From Cenarchaeum symbiosum A (GTDB lineage Archaea > Thermoproteota > Nitrososphaeria > Nitrososphaerales > Nitrosopumilaceae), in the NCBI GenBank assembly GCA_000200715.1, contig DP000238.1, positions 680,154 to 744,153 on the forward strand: DNA of 64,000 bases. The letters are read 5' to 3'. This document shows positions 25,365-31,664 of the stretch, piece by piece. The stretch's first letter is position 1; every line of letters begins with the position of its first letter. Under the pieces are notes generated by a model. It made no database searches. It had not been told where the DNA came from and saw nothing but the letters and a program-made list of their open reading frames with translations. The position numbers were made by a program, and so were the translations under genes.

Positions 25365-25372
25365 TTATAAGC
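25365..25372 (+). promoter_or_regulatory. TATA box for L2 copy 6
   Basis: TTATAAGC, conserved although bases just downstream differ from the block at 12073. Confidence 0.6.
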
Positions 25373-25405
25373 CAGAACTGTTCTATGATACAGATGTTCC
25401 AAATG

Positions 25406-25487
25406 GACAGGCCCGCAATGCGGGTCAACATGATGGCCCCGTACGGGGTGGGCGGCTTTGCGCCGCATGTATTAGGAGGTAATACGT
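25406..25487 (+). promoter_or_regulatory. Leader L2, copy 6
   Basis: First hairpin CCCGC-AAT-GCGGG. Otherwise as copies 2 and 3, with GGAGG in the GTATTA/TAATAC loop. Confidence 0.7.
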
Positions 25488-25562
25488 ATGAAAGAGTACA
25501 AGACAAGGCGGCAGGAAGTTGCCGCGAAGGATACCGGGGCGGACCCGGCAGTGATGATATGA
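25488..25562 (+). CDS. Leader peptide MKEYK type, 24 aa
   Basis: MKEYKTRRQEVAAKDTGADP..., a mix of the forms at 9177 and 12196. ATGA overlap with 25559. Confidence 0.55.
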   Translation: MKEYKTRRQEVAAKDTGADPAVMI

Positions 25563-26185
25563 CCCGCATTGGCAGGCTGGGGCGGATGATCCGTCTCGGC
25601 AGGATTGCGGGGGTTGTCCGCGGGCTCGGGGACCGCATTCAGCGGCTCCGGGCAGTACAGGGATCCGCAGAAAAGGATGCGCAGAAGGAGCCACTACGGA
25701 AGGCATTCATGACGGTGATCCAGAAGACCTCGGGCATTGTGTCCCTGGGCATGTTCTTTGCAGGTTTGTGTTTTGCCATTTTGGGATACCATTTGGTAAA
25801 ACCAGAGCAGGCATTGAGTCTTGCATTGAGCCTTGCTGGAGTGCTTTCTGCGCCGGGGCTGGTAATGCTGTTAATGCTCTTGTCGACGCACACCGAGGTT
25901 GTAGGCCTCAAAGTGAAGCTTGACGGCATATCCAAACAGCAGCTCCCCAAATCTGAGATGGCCGAGATGGCCGAGAACATCAAGGGCATGAGGGCCGAGA
26001 TGAAGACCGAGTCTGAAAAGACAGGGAAGGTCCTGGCTGAGATAAAGACCGAGTCTGAAAAGACAGGGAAGGTCTTGGGCAGCATAGCAGGGACACTCGA
26101 GGGTATGAACAAGACTCTCAAGAGCATAGACGGGAAGCTAGACGGCAACCCGGGGCCTTCAGGGCCCAAAAGGCCGGACCAGTAA
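25559..26185 (+). CDS. Coil protein, 208 aa
   Basis: Head identical or nearly so to those at 12267 and 19021. The tail has one AENIKG unit, two KTESEKTGKVL units and 'GSIAGTLEGMNKTLKSIDGKLDGNPGPSG'. Three genes with one head and three different tails is the clearest sign of tail variation. Confidence 0.7.
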   Translation: MTRIGRLGRMIRLGRIAGVVRGLGDRIQRLRAVQGSAEKDAQKEPLRKAFMTVIQKTSGIVSLGMFFAGLCFAILGYHLVKPEQALSLALSLAGVLSAPGLVMLLMLLSTHTEVVGLKVKLDGISKQQLPKSEMAEMAENIKGMRAEMKTESEKTGKVLAEIKTESEKTGKVLGSIAGTLEGMNKTLKSIDGKLDGNPGPSGPKRPDQ

Positions 26186-26229
26186 TGCGGTCCGGCCTGT
26201 TTATTATATAGGGCATCGCAATACCGATC

Positions 26230-26529
26230 ATGCTGTGGATGACGCGCGGCGAGTCTGCCGGCCTTTACAGGATCATTGATGATATAGCCGACCAGCAGCT
26301 CCCCAAATCTGAGATGGCCGAGATGGCCGAGAACATCAAGGGCATAAAGACCGAGTCTGAAAAGACAGGGAAGGTCCTGGCTGAGATAAAGACCGAGTCT
26401 GAAAAGACAGGGAAGGTCTTGGGCAGCATAGCAGGGACACTCGAGGGTATGAACAAGACTCTCAAGAGCATAGACGGGAAGCTAGACGGCAACCCGGGGC
26501 CTTCAGGGCCCAAAAGGCCGGACCAGTAA
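26230..26529 (+). CDS. Coil partial unit U6, 99 aa
   Basis: Head MLWMTRGESAGLYRII. The tail duplicates part of the parent's 'AEIKTESEKTGKVLGSIAG'. Upstream eight-codon frame ends in TAG. Confidence 0.4.
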   Translation: MLWMTRGESAGLYRIIDDIADQQLPKSEMAEMAENIKGIKTESEKTGKVLAEIKTESEKTGKVLGSIAGTLEGMNKTLKSIDGKLDGNPGPSGPKRPDQ

Positions 26530-26573
26530 TGCGGTCCGGCCTGTTTATTATATAGGGCATTGCAATACCGATC

Positions 26574-26927
26574 ATGTTGTGGATGACGCGCGGCGAGTCT
26601 GCCGGCCTTTACAGGATCCTTGATGATATATCCAAACAGCAGCTCCCCAAATCTGAGATGGCCGAGATGGCCGAGAACATCAAGGGCATGAGGGCCGAGA
26701 TGAAGACCGAGTCTGAAAAGACAGGGAAGGTCCTGGCTGAGATAAAGACTGAGTCTAAAAAGACAGGGAAGGTCCTGGCTGAGATAAAGACCGAGTCTGA
26801 AAAGACAGGGAAGGTCTTGGGCAGCATAGCAGGGACACTCGAGGGTATGAACAAGACTCTCAAGAGCATAGACGGGAAGCTAGACGGCAACCCGGGGCCT
26901 TCAGGGCCCAAAAGGCCGGACCAGTAA
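26574..26927 (+). CDS. Coil partial unit U7, 117 aa
   Basis: As U6, but with ISKQQ from the full-length heads in place of IADQQ and three KTGKVLAEIKTES units. Stop overlaps U8 as TAATG. Confidence 0.4.
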   Translation: MLWMTRGESAGLYRILDDISKQQLPKSEMAEMAENIKGMRAEMKTESEKTGKVLAEIKTESKKTGKVLAEIKTESEKTGKVLGSIAGTLEGMNKTLKSIDGKLDGNPGPSGPKRPDQ

Positions 26928-27229
26928 TGCGGTCCGGCCTGTTTATTATACCGGGCATTGCAATACCGATCATGCTGTGGATGACGCGCGGCGAGTCTGC
27001 CGGCCTTTACAGGATCCTTGATGATATATCCAAACAGCAGCTCCCCAAATCTGAGATGGCCGAGATGGCCGAGAACATCAAGGGCATAAAGACCGAGTCT
27101 GAAAAGACAGGGAAGGTCTTGGGCAGCATAGCAGGGACACTCGAGGGTATGAACAAGACTCTCAAGAGCATAGACGGGAAGCTAGACGGCAACCCGGGGC
27201 CTTCAGGGCCCAAAAGGCCGGACCAGTAA
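26927..27229 (+). CDS. Coil partial unit U8, 100 aa
   Basis: The second of two units open from the first ATG (MRSGLFIIPGIAIPIMLWM), because TATACCGGG replaces TATATAGGG. Short tail with one SEKTGKV unit. Confidence 0.5.
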   Translation: MRSGLFIIPGIAIPIMLWMTRGESAGLYRILDDISKQQLPKSEMAEMAENIKGIKTESEKTGKVLGSIAGTLEGMNKTLKSIDGKLDGNPGPSGPKRPDQ

Positions 27230-27273
27230 TGCGGTCCGGCCTGTTTATTATATAGGGCATTGCAATACCGATC

Positions 27274-27603
27274 ATGCTGTGGATGACGCGCGGCGAGTCT
27301 GCCGGCCTTTACAGGATCCTTGATGATATAGCCGACCAGCAGCTCCCCAAATCTGAGATGGCCGAGATGGCCGAGAACATCAAGGGCATGAGGGCCGAGA
27401 TGCTCCCCAAAAAGGATATGGCCGAGATGGCCGAGAACATCAAGGGCATGATGGCCGAGATGAAGACCGAGTCTGAAATGACAAGGAAGATCCTGGGCAG
27501 CATGTCAGCAACTCTCAAGAGCATAGACGGGAAGCTAGAAGGCATCCCGGGGCCCCCGGAACCCGTCACATTGCCGACGGGGAATGGGGGCACCTGTGTA
27601 TAG
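27274..27603 (+). CDS. Coil partial unit U9, 109 aa
   Basis: Two AEMAENIKGM units, then 'SEMTRKILGSMSATLKSIDGKLEGIPGPPEP'. The end (TLPTGNGGTCV) reads into relic 3 of the 239-aa gene, as at 10245 and 13647. Confidence 0.4.
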   Translation: MLWMTRGESAGLYRILDDIADQQLPKSEMAEMAENIKGMRAEMLPKKDMAEMAENIKGMMAEMKTESEMTRKILGSMSATLKSIDGKLEGIPGPPEPVTLPTGNGGTCV

Positions 27604-27789
27604 CGGTCTCATGCAGGGGCCGCAAGGCTCGCATTTGACGGCACGGGGATAGATCTCAACTGCAGGACCGTGACGATACTCTCCAAGGTGCCCTCTGCCA
27701 TTCCAGAGTGTGTACGGCGTGTTTCTCAAACAGCTGCCCGCGCGGCTGCGTAGGCATGCCGGGGAGCTGATGGAAAAGCGCGGGGGGTA
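27592..27789 (+). pseudogene. Decayed 3' end of the 239-aa gene, relic 3
   Basis: Matches 24510-24716 with a deletion near 27690-27705 and frame breaks. Retains 'KQLPARLRRHAGELMEKRGG' and a following T-run. Confidence 0.7.
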
Positions 27790-27801
27790 AGACCTTTTTT
27801 T

Positions 27802-27922
27802 GACCTGTCAATCCTTCCAAACCCGCCAGTTGCCCTGCAGGGGGACAGGCCCGCGGGTGTGGGAAAGGCGTGCCGGAGTGAGTCCGGTGGGCGGCAAATG
27901 CCGCAGATAAGAGGTGGTATGC
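27802..27922 (+). promoter_or_regulatory. Leader L1, copy 9
   Basis: P2 CCC-TGCA-GGG, P3 CCGGA/TCCGG, P4 GCGGC/GCCGC. GAGG before the ATG at 27923. T-run at 27795-27801. Confidence 0.75.
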
Positions 27923-28069
27923 ATGAAGCATGAACAAAAATCAGGGGCCGCATGCGGCCCGGTACAGGCCCGGAAAGGGCGCAAATGGACGGGGGCTCCG
28001 TGCGGGGCCCGGCAGTCCTGTATTGCATGTGCGGCCTGCGCATCCCAGAGGGGGCGGGGCCTTGACTAG
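27923..28069 (+). CDS. Short leader frame before ardC, 48 aa
   Basis: Begins MKHEQKSGAACGPVQARKGRK after the GAGGTGGT ribosome site. Contains a CIACAAC run that could bind metal. Its TAG overlaps the TTG start of the ArdC-like gene, the same coupling plan as the coil genes, though the peptide is unrelated. Confidence 0.45.
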   Translation: MKHEQKSGAACGPVQARKGRKWTGAPCGARQSCIACAACASQRGRGLD

Positions 28070-28907
28070 CACGGATCTTGCAAGGGCGCAGCTTGCGCGG
28101 GTGGTTGAGCTATTCTCAAGCGAGGATCTTACTACCAGCATAGAGAAGCTCTACCTTGAGGGCGACGGCACAAGGCCGAGCAGAAAGTGGACGTTCTCAA
28201 ACAGGATGCTGATGATGGTCCAGGGGACCATGGATGCCCGCGGGTACAGGCAGTGGCAGCAGGCGGGCAGGCACGTAAAGAGGGGCAGCAAGGCCATATA
28301 CATACTCGGGCCTGTAACCCGGAAGGTCAGGGATGCCGACGACCCCGATAAAGACGGGGTTGTAGTTGTTGGGTTCAGGGGGATACCCGTCTTCCGGTAT
28401 GAGGATACCGACGGCGAGCCCCTAAACGAGGTCAGGGGCGCGCCCCGGGGGATGCCGCCCCTGCACGGCGTGGCCGAGGGCTGGGGCATGACGGTCCGGT
28501 ATGATGAGAGCGAGGACGGCGAGTACGGCTCGTTCAGCCAGAAGGGCAACGAGATAAGGCTGTGCACAGACGATGTGGCGGTGTTCTTTCATGAGCTCGC
28601 CCACAAGGCCCACTCTAGGTTTGAGAGGCTCAAGGGGGGCCAGGACCCGGAACAGGAGGCGATAGCGCAGCTTTCCGCGTGCGTGCTGGCCCGGATGTAC
28701 GGGTACGACGACGATGCGTTCTCGTACACGTACATCAAGCAGTATGCAGAGGCCAGGACGCCCGAGCAGGTGGGCCGCTTCTGCTACAAGGTGCTCAACA
28801 AGGTCGAGCGCGTGCTCGACATGATACTCGGCGAGGACGGGGCTGGGGGTGGCGGGGGCCCAGGGACCGCAGGTGCCGAGGGTGCGGCCCCGGAGGCGGC
28901 GCCATGA
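28062..28907 (+). CDS. ArdC-like antirestriction protein with zincin motif, 281 aa
   Basis: N-terminal ArdC-type ssDNA-binding domain (about residues 10-110; 'WTFSNRMLMMVQGTMDARGYRQWQQAGRHVKRGSKAIYIL' region). A zincin-like metallopeptidase domain follows with HELAHKAH at about 177 (HExxH) and a downstream Glu in 'QEAIAQLSACVLARMYG' as likely third ligand. ArdC proteins occur on plasmids and phages and protect incoming DNA from restriction. The Gly-rich C-terminal tail overlaps the next coil gene (ATGA). Start: TTG at the leader-frame stop; the upstream in-frame sequence looks noncoding. Confidence 0.85.
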   Translation: MTSTDLARAQLARVVELFSSEDLTTSIEKLYLEGDGTRPSRKWTFSNRMLMMVQGTMDARGYRQWQQAGRHVKRGSKAIYILGPVTRKVRDADDPDKDGVVVVGFRGIPVFRYEDTDGEPLNEVRGAPRGMPPLHGVAEGWGMTVRYDESEDGEYGSFSQKGNEIRLCTDDVAVFFHELAHKAHSRFERLKGGQDPEQEAIAQLSACVLARMYGYDDDAFSYTYIKQYAEARTPEQVGRFCYKVLNKVERVLDMILGEDGAGGGGGPGTAGAEGAAPEAAP

Positions 28908-29518
28908 GCCGGCTTCGCAGGCTTGCGGGGGTGATCCTCAAGATCGGGGCCCGCATGCCCCGGCCCCGCTTGCCGCGGCTTCGGAAAGGGCCGCGGTCCC
29001 CCGGGGGCGAGTCCGCCTGGGATACGTTCAAGGCGATAGTATCCAAGCGCATGGGAGCCGCGGCCCTGCTCATGGTCCTGTTGGGGGCGCCCGCTGCCAT
29101 TATCGGATACGTGGTGGACGGCTACAATCTGGCAATGGGCATGGCCGCCTTGCTTATTATGCCGGGGGTGGTAATGCTGGTCATGTTCTGGACTACGCGC
29201 GTCAAGGTTGGCAGCATACTCTGCGAGCTCGACAAGATATACGGGCAGCTGGACCCGAAATCTGAGACACCCAACATGGCAACCAACATCAGGGACATGA
29301 GGGCAGAAATGAGGACCGGGTTTGAAAAGACAAGGTCCGCGATAAAGTCCGAGTCTGAGCTGACAAGGTCCGCGATAAAGTCCGAGTCTGAGCTGACAAG
29401 GAAGGTTCTTGGCGGCATAGCAGAGACGCTCAAGAGTATGGACAAGACACTTGAGAGAATGGACGGGAAGCTGGACCGCATCCCGGGGCTTTCAGAGCCC
29501 GACAGGCCGGACCCGTAA
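28904..29518 (+). CDS. Coil protein coupled to ArdC, 204 aa
   Basis: MSRLRRLAGVILKIGARMPRP; membrane helices at about 46-65 and 70-93 resemble those at 20841. The tail has repeated KSESELTRSAI and 'GGIAETLKSMDKTLERMDGKLDRIPGLSEPDRPDP'. ATGA overlap with ardC means it is made with the antirestriction protein, not with a leader peptide. Confidence 0.7.
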   Translation: MSRLRRLAGVILKIGARMPRPRLPRLRKGPRSPGGESAWDTFKAIVSKRMGAAALLMVLLGAPAAIIGYVVDGYNLAMGMAALLIMPGVVMLVMFWTTRVKVGSILCELDKIYGQLDPKSETPNMATNIRDMRAEMRTGFEKTRSAIKSESELTRSAIKSESELTRKVLGGIAETLKSMDKTLERMDGKLDRIPGLSEPDRPDP

Positions 29519-29526
29519 TGCGGTCC

Positions 29527-29587
29527 GGTGATATTTTGCCCCGTACGGGGTGCGGCTTTGCGCCGCATGGATCAAGAGGTGATCTGT
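29527..29587 (+). promoter_or_regulatory. Leader L2, copy 7
   Basis: CCCC-GTAC-GGGG, GCGGC/GCCGC, and AGAGG in GATCA/TGATC. Follows the gene stop directly, without a TATA box. Confidence 0.6.
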
Positions 29588-29743
29588 ATGAAAGAATACA
29601 AGGCGGCAGGCAATGGACATGGCCGCCTTGCTTATTATGCCGGGGGTGGTAATGCTGGTCATGTTCTGGACTACGCGCGTCAAGGTTGGCAGCATACTCT
29701 GCGAGCTCGACAAGATATACGGGCAGATGGACCCGAAATCTGA
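29588..29743 (+). CDS. Leader frame altered by deletion, 51 aa
   Basis: MKEYKAAGNGHGRLAYYAGG...; after about eight codons a deletion joins it, out of frame, to the second membrane helix region of a coil gene. Probably a by-product rather than a functional peptide. Confidence 0.3.
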   Translation: MKEYKAAGNGHGRLAYYAGGGNAGHVLDYARQGWQHTLRARQDIRADGPEI

Positions 29744-29930
29744 GACACCCAACATGGCAACCAACATCAGGGACATGAGGGCAGAGATAAAGTCCGAGTC
29801 TGAGCTGACAAGGAAGGTTCTTGGCGGCATAGCAGAGACGCTCAAGAGAATGGACAAGACACTTGAGAGAATGGACGGGAAGCTGGACCGCATCCCGGGG
29901 CTTTCAGAGCCCGACAGGCCGGACCCGTAA
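29613..29930 (+). CDS. Truncated coil protein, 105 aa
   Basis: MDMAALLIMPGVVMLVMFW: the N-terminus and first helix of the coil protein at 28904 are missing and the rest is nearly identical, with a shorter tail. The joint falls in the leader frame. No ribosome site directly precedes this ATG. Confidence 0.5.
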   Translation: MDMAALLIMPGVVMLVMFWTTRVKVGSILCELDKIYGQMDPKSETPNMATNIRDMRAEIKSESELTRKVLGGIAETLKRMDKTLERMDGKLDRIPGLSEPDRPDP

Positions 29931-29938
29931 TGCGGTCC

Positions 29939-29999
29939 GGTGATATTTTGCCCCGTACGGGGTGCGGCTTTGCGCCGCATGGATCAAGAGGTGATCTGT
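29939..29999 (+). promoter_or_regulatory. Leader L2, copy 8
   Basis: Identical in sequence to copy 7 over the hairpins and the GATCA/TGATC ribosome-site loop. Confidence 0.6.
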
Positions 30000-30599
30000 A
30001 TGAAAGAATACAAGGCGGCAGGCAGTGGCCGCGAAGGATACCGGGGCGGACCCGGCAGCGGGGATATGACCCGCATTGGCAGGCTGGGGCGGATGATCCG
30101 CCTCGGCAGGATTGCGGGGATTATCCGCGGGCTCAAATCCGGCATCACCAGGCGCCGGGCAGGCCAGAAACTGCCCTCGGCCCGGGACGACGGGGAGGGG
30201 AAAAAGAGATTTTTAAGCAAGCCTACGGTCGTCATGGCAGTTATATCGGCCATGGCGGGCCTCGGCGCCTCTATCGGAGCACTTGTTGCAGGCAAATTCG
30301 ATCAGGCGCTGGCCTTGGCCGCACTGTTTATTGCTCCGGCTGTGGTACTGCTGCTCATGCTCTGGAGGACGCGCAAGGAGGTTCACAGCCTCGATAAGAC
30401 GCTAAATGGCATAACTAGCCTGATAAAGTCCGAGTCTGAGCTGACAAGGTCCGCGATAAAGTCCGAGTCTGAGCTGACAAGGAAGGTTCTTGGCGGCATA
30501 GCAGAGACGCTCAAGAGAATGGACAAGACACTTGAGAGAATGGACGGGAAGCTGGACCGCATCCCGGGGCTTTCAGAGCCCGACAGGCCGGACCCGTAA
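30000..30599 (+). CDS. Coil protein, leader fused in frame, 199 aa
   Basis: MKEYKAAGSGREGYRGGPGSGD runs into MTRIGRLGRMIRLGRIAG. The link 'KLPSARDDGEGKKRFLSKPTVVM' and the membrane helices resemble the protein at 9248, while the tail is of the 28904 type. A head of one subfamily with the tail of another is a chimera by inspection. Confidence 0.7.
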   Translation: MKEYKAAGSGREGYRGGPGSGDMTRIGRLGRMIRLGRIAGIIRGLKSGITRRRAGQKLPSARDDGEGKKRFLSKPTVVMAVISAMAGLGASIGALVAGKFDQALALAALFIAPAVVLLLMLWRTRKEVHSLDKTLNGITSLIKSESELTRSAIKSESELTRKVLGGIAETLKRMDKTLERMDGKLDRIPGLSEPDRPDP

Positions 30600-30607
30600 T
30601 GCAGTCC

Positions 30608-30668
30608 GGTGATATTTTGCCCCGTATATAATGGACTGCTTGGCGCCGCACGGATCAGGAGGCGGCCT
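30608..30668 (+). promoter_or_regulatory. Leader L2, copy 9 (degenerate)
   Basis: CCCCGTATATAATGG replaces the palindrome and the stems are weak. GGAGG remains, followed by GTG. Confidence 0.45.
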
Positions 30669-30818
30669 GTGGGAAAATACAGGAGGCATGCGCGGGCAGC
30701 CGCAGGCGTGGCGCCAGGGGCATGCCGGGCGCCGTACCGGCGGCCCTGCATGGCAGGCCCTGTGTTGAGCGGACCCTGGAATCTGCAGGTGCTGCCGCGC
30801 AGGCGCCCCGGCTTTTAA
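30669..30818 (+). pseudogene. Degenerate leader frame at the island end, 49 codons
   Basis: GTG start at the ATG position; VGKYRRHARAAAG... vaguely recalls MKEYKTRRQEVAA. No coil gene follows. Probably a worn-out last module. Confidence 0.35.
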
Positions 30819-30969
30819 AATGACAGTCGACGTGCACACCGGGACTCTTCAGCGTGCCGGCAAGGTGCGACCCGAGGATCCGCAGTGCCCGGAGGCATGC
30901 ACAGCTAGGAACAACGCCTGGGAGGCGGTTTGTCCCGCACGGGACGGACGCCCCGGCGCCCGGAGGGGG
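30819..30969. other. Intergenic, no gene seen
   Basis: GC-rich spacer between the last L2 module and the 27-bp repeats. Nothing recognised. Confidence 0.4.
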
Positions 30970-31104
30970 CCCTCCGTGATGTGCACCAGGAGGCGGCCCT
31001 CCGTGATGTGCACCAGGAGGCGGCCCTCCGTGATGTGCACCAGGAGGCGGCCCTCCGTGATGTGCACCAGGAGGCGGCCCTCCGTGATGTGCACCAGGAG
31101 GCGG
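30970..31104 (+). repeat. 27-bp tandem repeat, five perfect units
   Basis: Unit CCCTCCGTGATGTGCACCAG plus GAGGCGG. Each unit is itself a small inverted repeat (CCTCC...GGAGG) with a GTGCAC palindrome. Length is nine codons, so open frames run through it on both strands, but no initiation signal is evident. Iteron-like sites at the end of an integrated element are one reading; a coding repeat is another. Confidence 0.9.
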
Positions 31105-31330
31105 ATGCGTCGAGAATCCGCATTACTCCGGCATGCCCGCTCTGGCATGCCGCAAAAATCCCCCTGATGATCGTGCCCATGCGGCATGTGCCCGGATCCT
31201 TCCGGGTTGGCCCGGCCCCCCTGGGGCCCCGCCGAAACCGCCCCTTCCGGGGCGGTCGGGGAGTTGGACCGCACCGTGCATTCCCGCAGGCGGGACGGGG
31301 GCCCGGTGCAGGGCCCCCGGTGCCGGCCTT
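31105..31330. other. Cluster of strong hairpins
   Basis: GCGGAT/ATCCGC, then CGGCATGCC-CGCTCT-GGCATGCCG (31129-31152, nine pairs), CCGCCCC-TTCC-GGGGCGG (about 31240-31257), and GGGGGCCC/GGGCCCCC. No gene is supported. Could be an origin, a recombination end or decayed terminators. Confidence 0.55.
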
Positions 31331-31633
31331 TTGCCCCCTAGGGCAGCAGGGCCAGCAACGGGGCATGACGAAGCCCCCATACGGCGCGGCGCCTGCAGTG
31401 CTCGCGACCCTGCCAGACCCCTGATGCCGTGGCAAGGCCTGGCATGGGGCCACGGGATATGGCGGCGCTGTGCAGGACTGGTTCTAGACGGGGGCGGAGC
31501 CTGATACGCGGATCCCCGGGGCAATCCGCATGATCGGATATGGTGAGGGGCAGACGCTTTGGCCGTCTTGAGTTGATTTCCGCACCTCTGCCTTATAGCG
31601 GCCACGATGAGCCGCTCGGCGGCATCGGTCATA
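31331..31633. other. Intergenic, no gene seen
   Basis: GC-rich without protein-like frames. Composition turns AT-richer from about 31600. Confidence 0.4.
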
Positions 31634-31645
31634 TTCTTAAATATT
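31634..31645 (+). promoter_or_regulatory. Possible TATA box of the zinc-ribbon gene
   Basis: TTCTTAAATATT, about 25 bases before a GGAGG ribosome site and the ATG at 31665. Confidence 0.4.
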
Positions 31646-31664
31646 ACTTTGGAGGAAGCATATC

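Noticed and set aside
28207-28235. Third hammerhead ribozyme (CTGATGA with a good stem II)
   Set aside because: The stem II match is followed by TGGATG instead of GAAA, there is no stem III, and it lies in conserved ArdC coding sequence.
30970-31104. CRISPR array
   Set aside because: The units are contiguous perfect repeats with no unique spacers, and no cas genes are in the window.
30930-31424. Protein with 9-residue repeats ALRDVHQEA
   Set aside because: Both strands are open through the repeat, no ribosome site or TATA box is seen, and flanking sequence is not protein-like. Kept only as a repeat.
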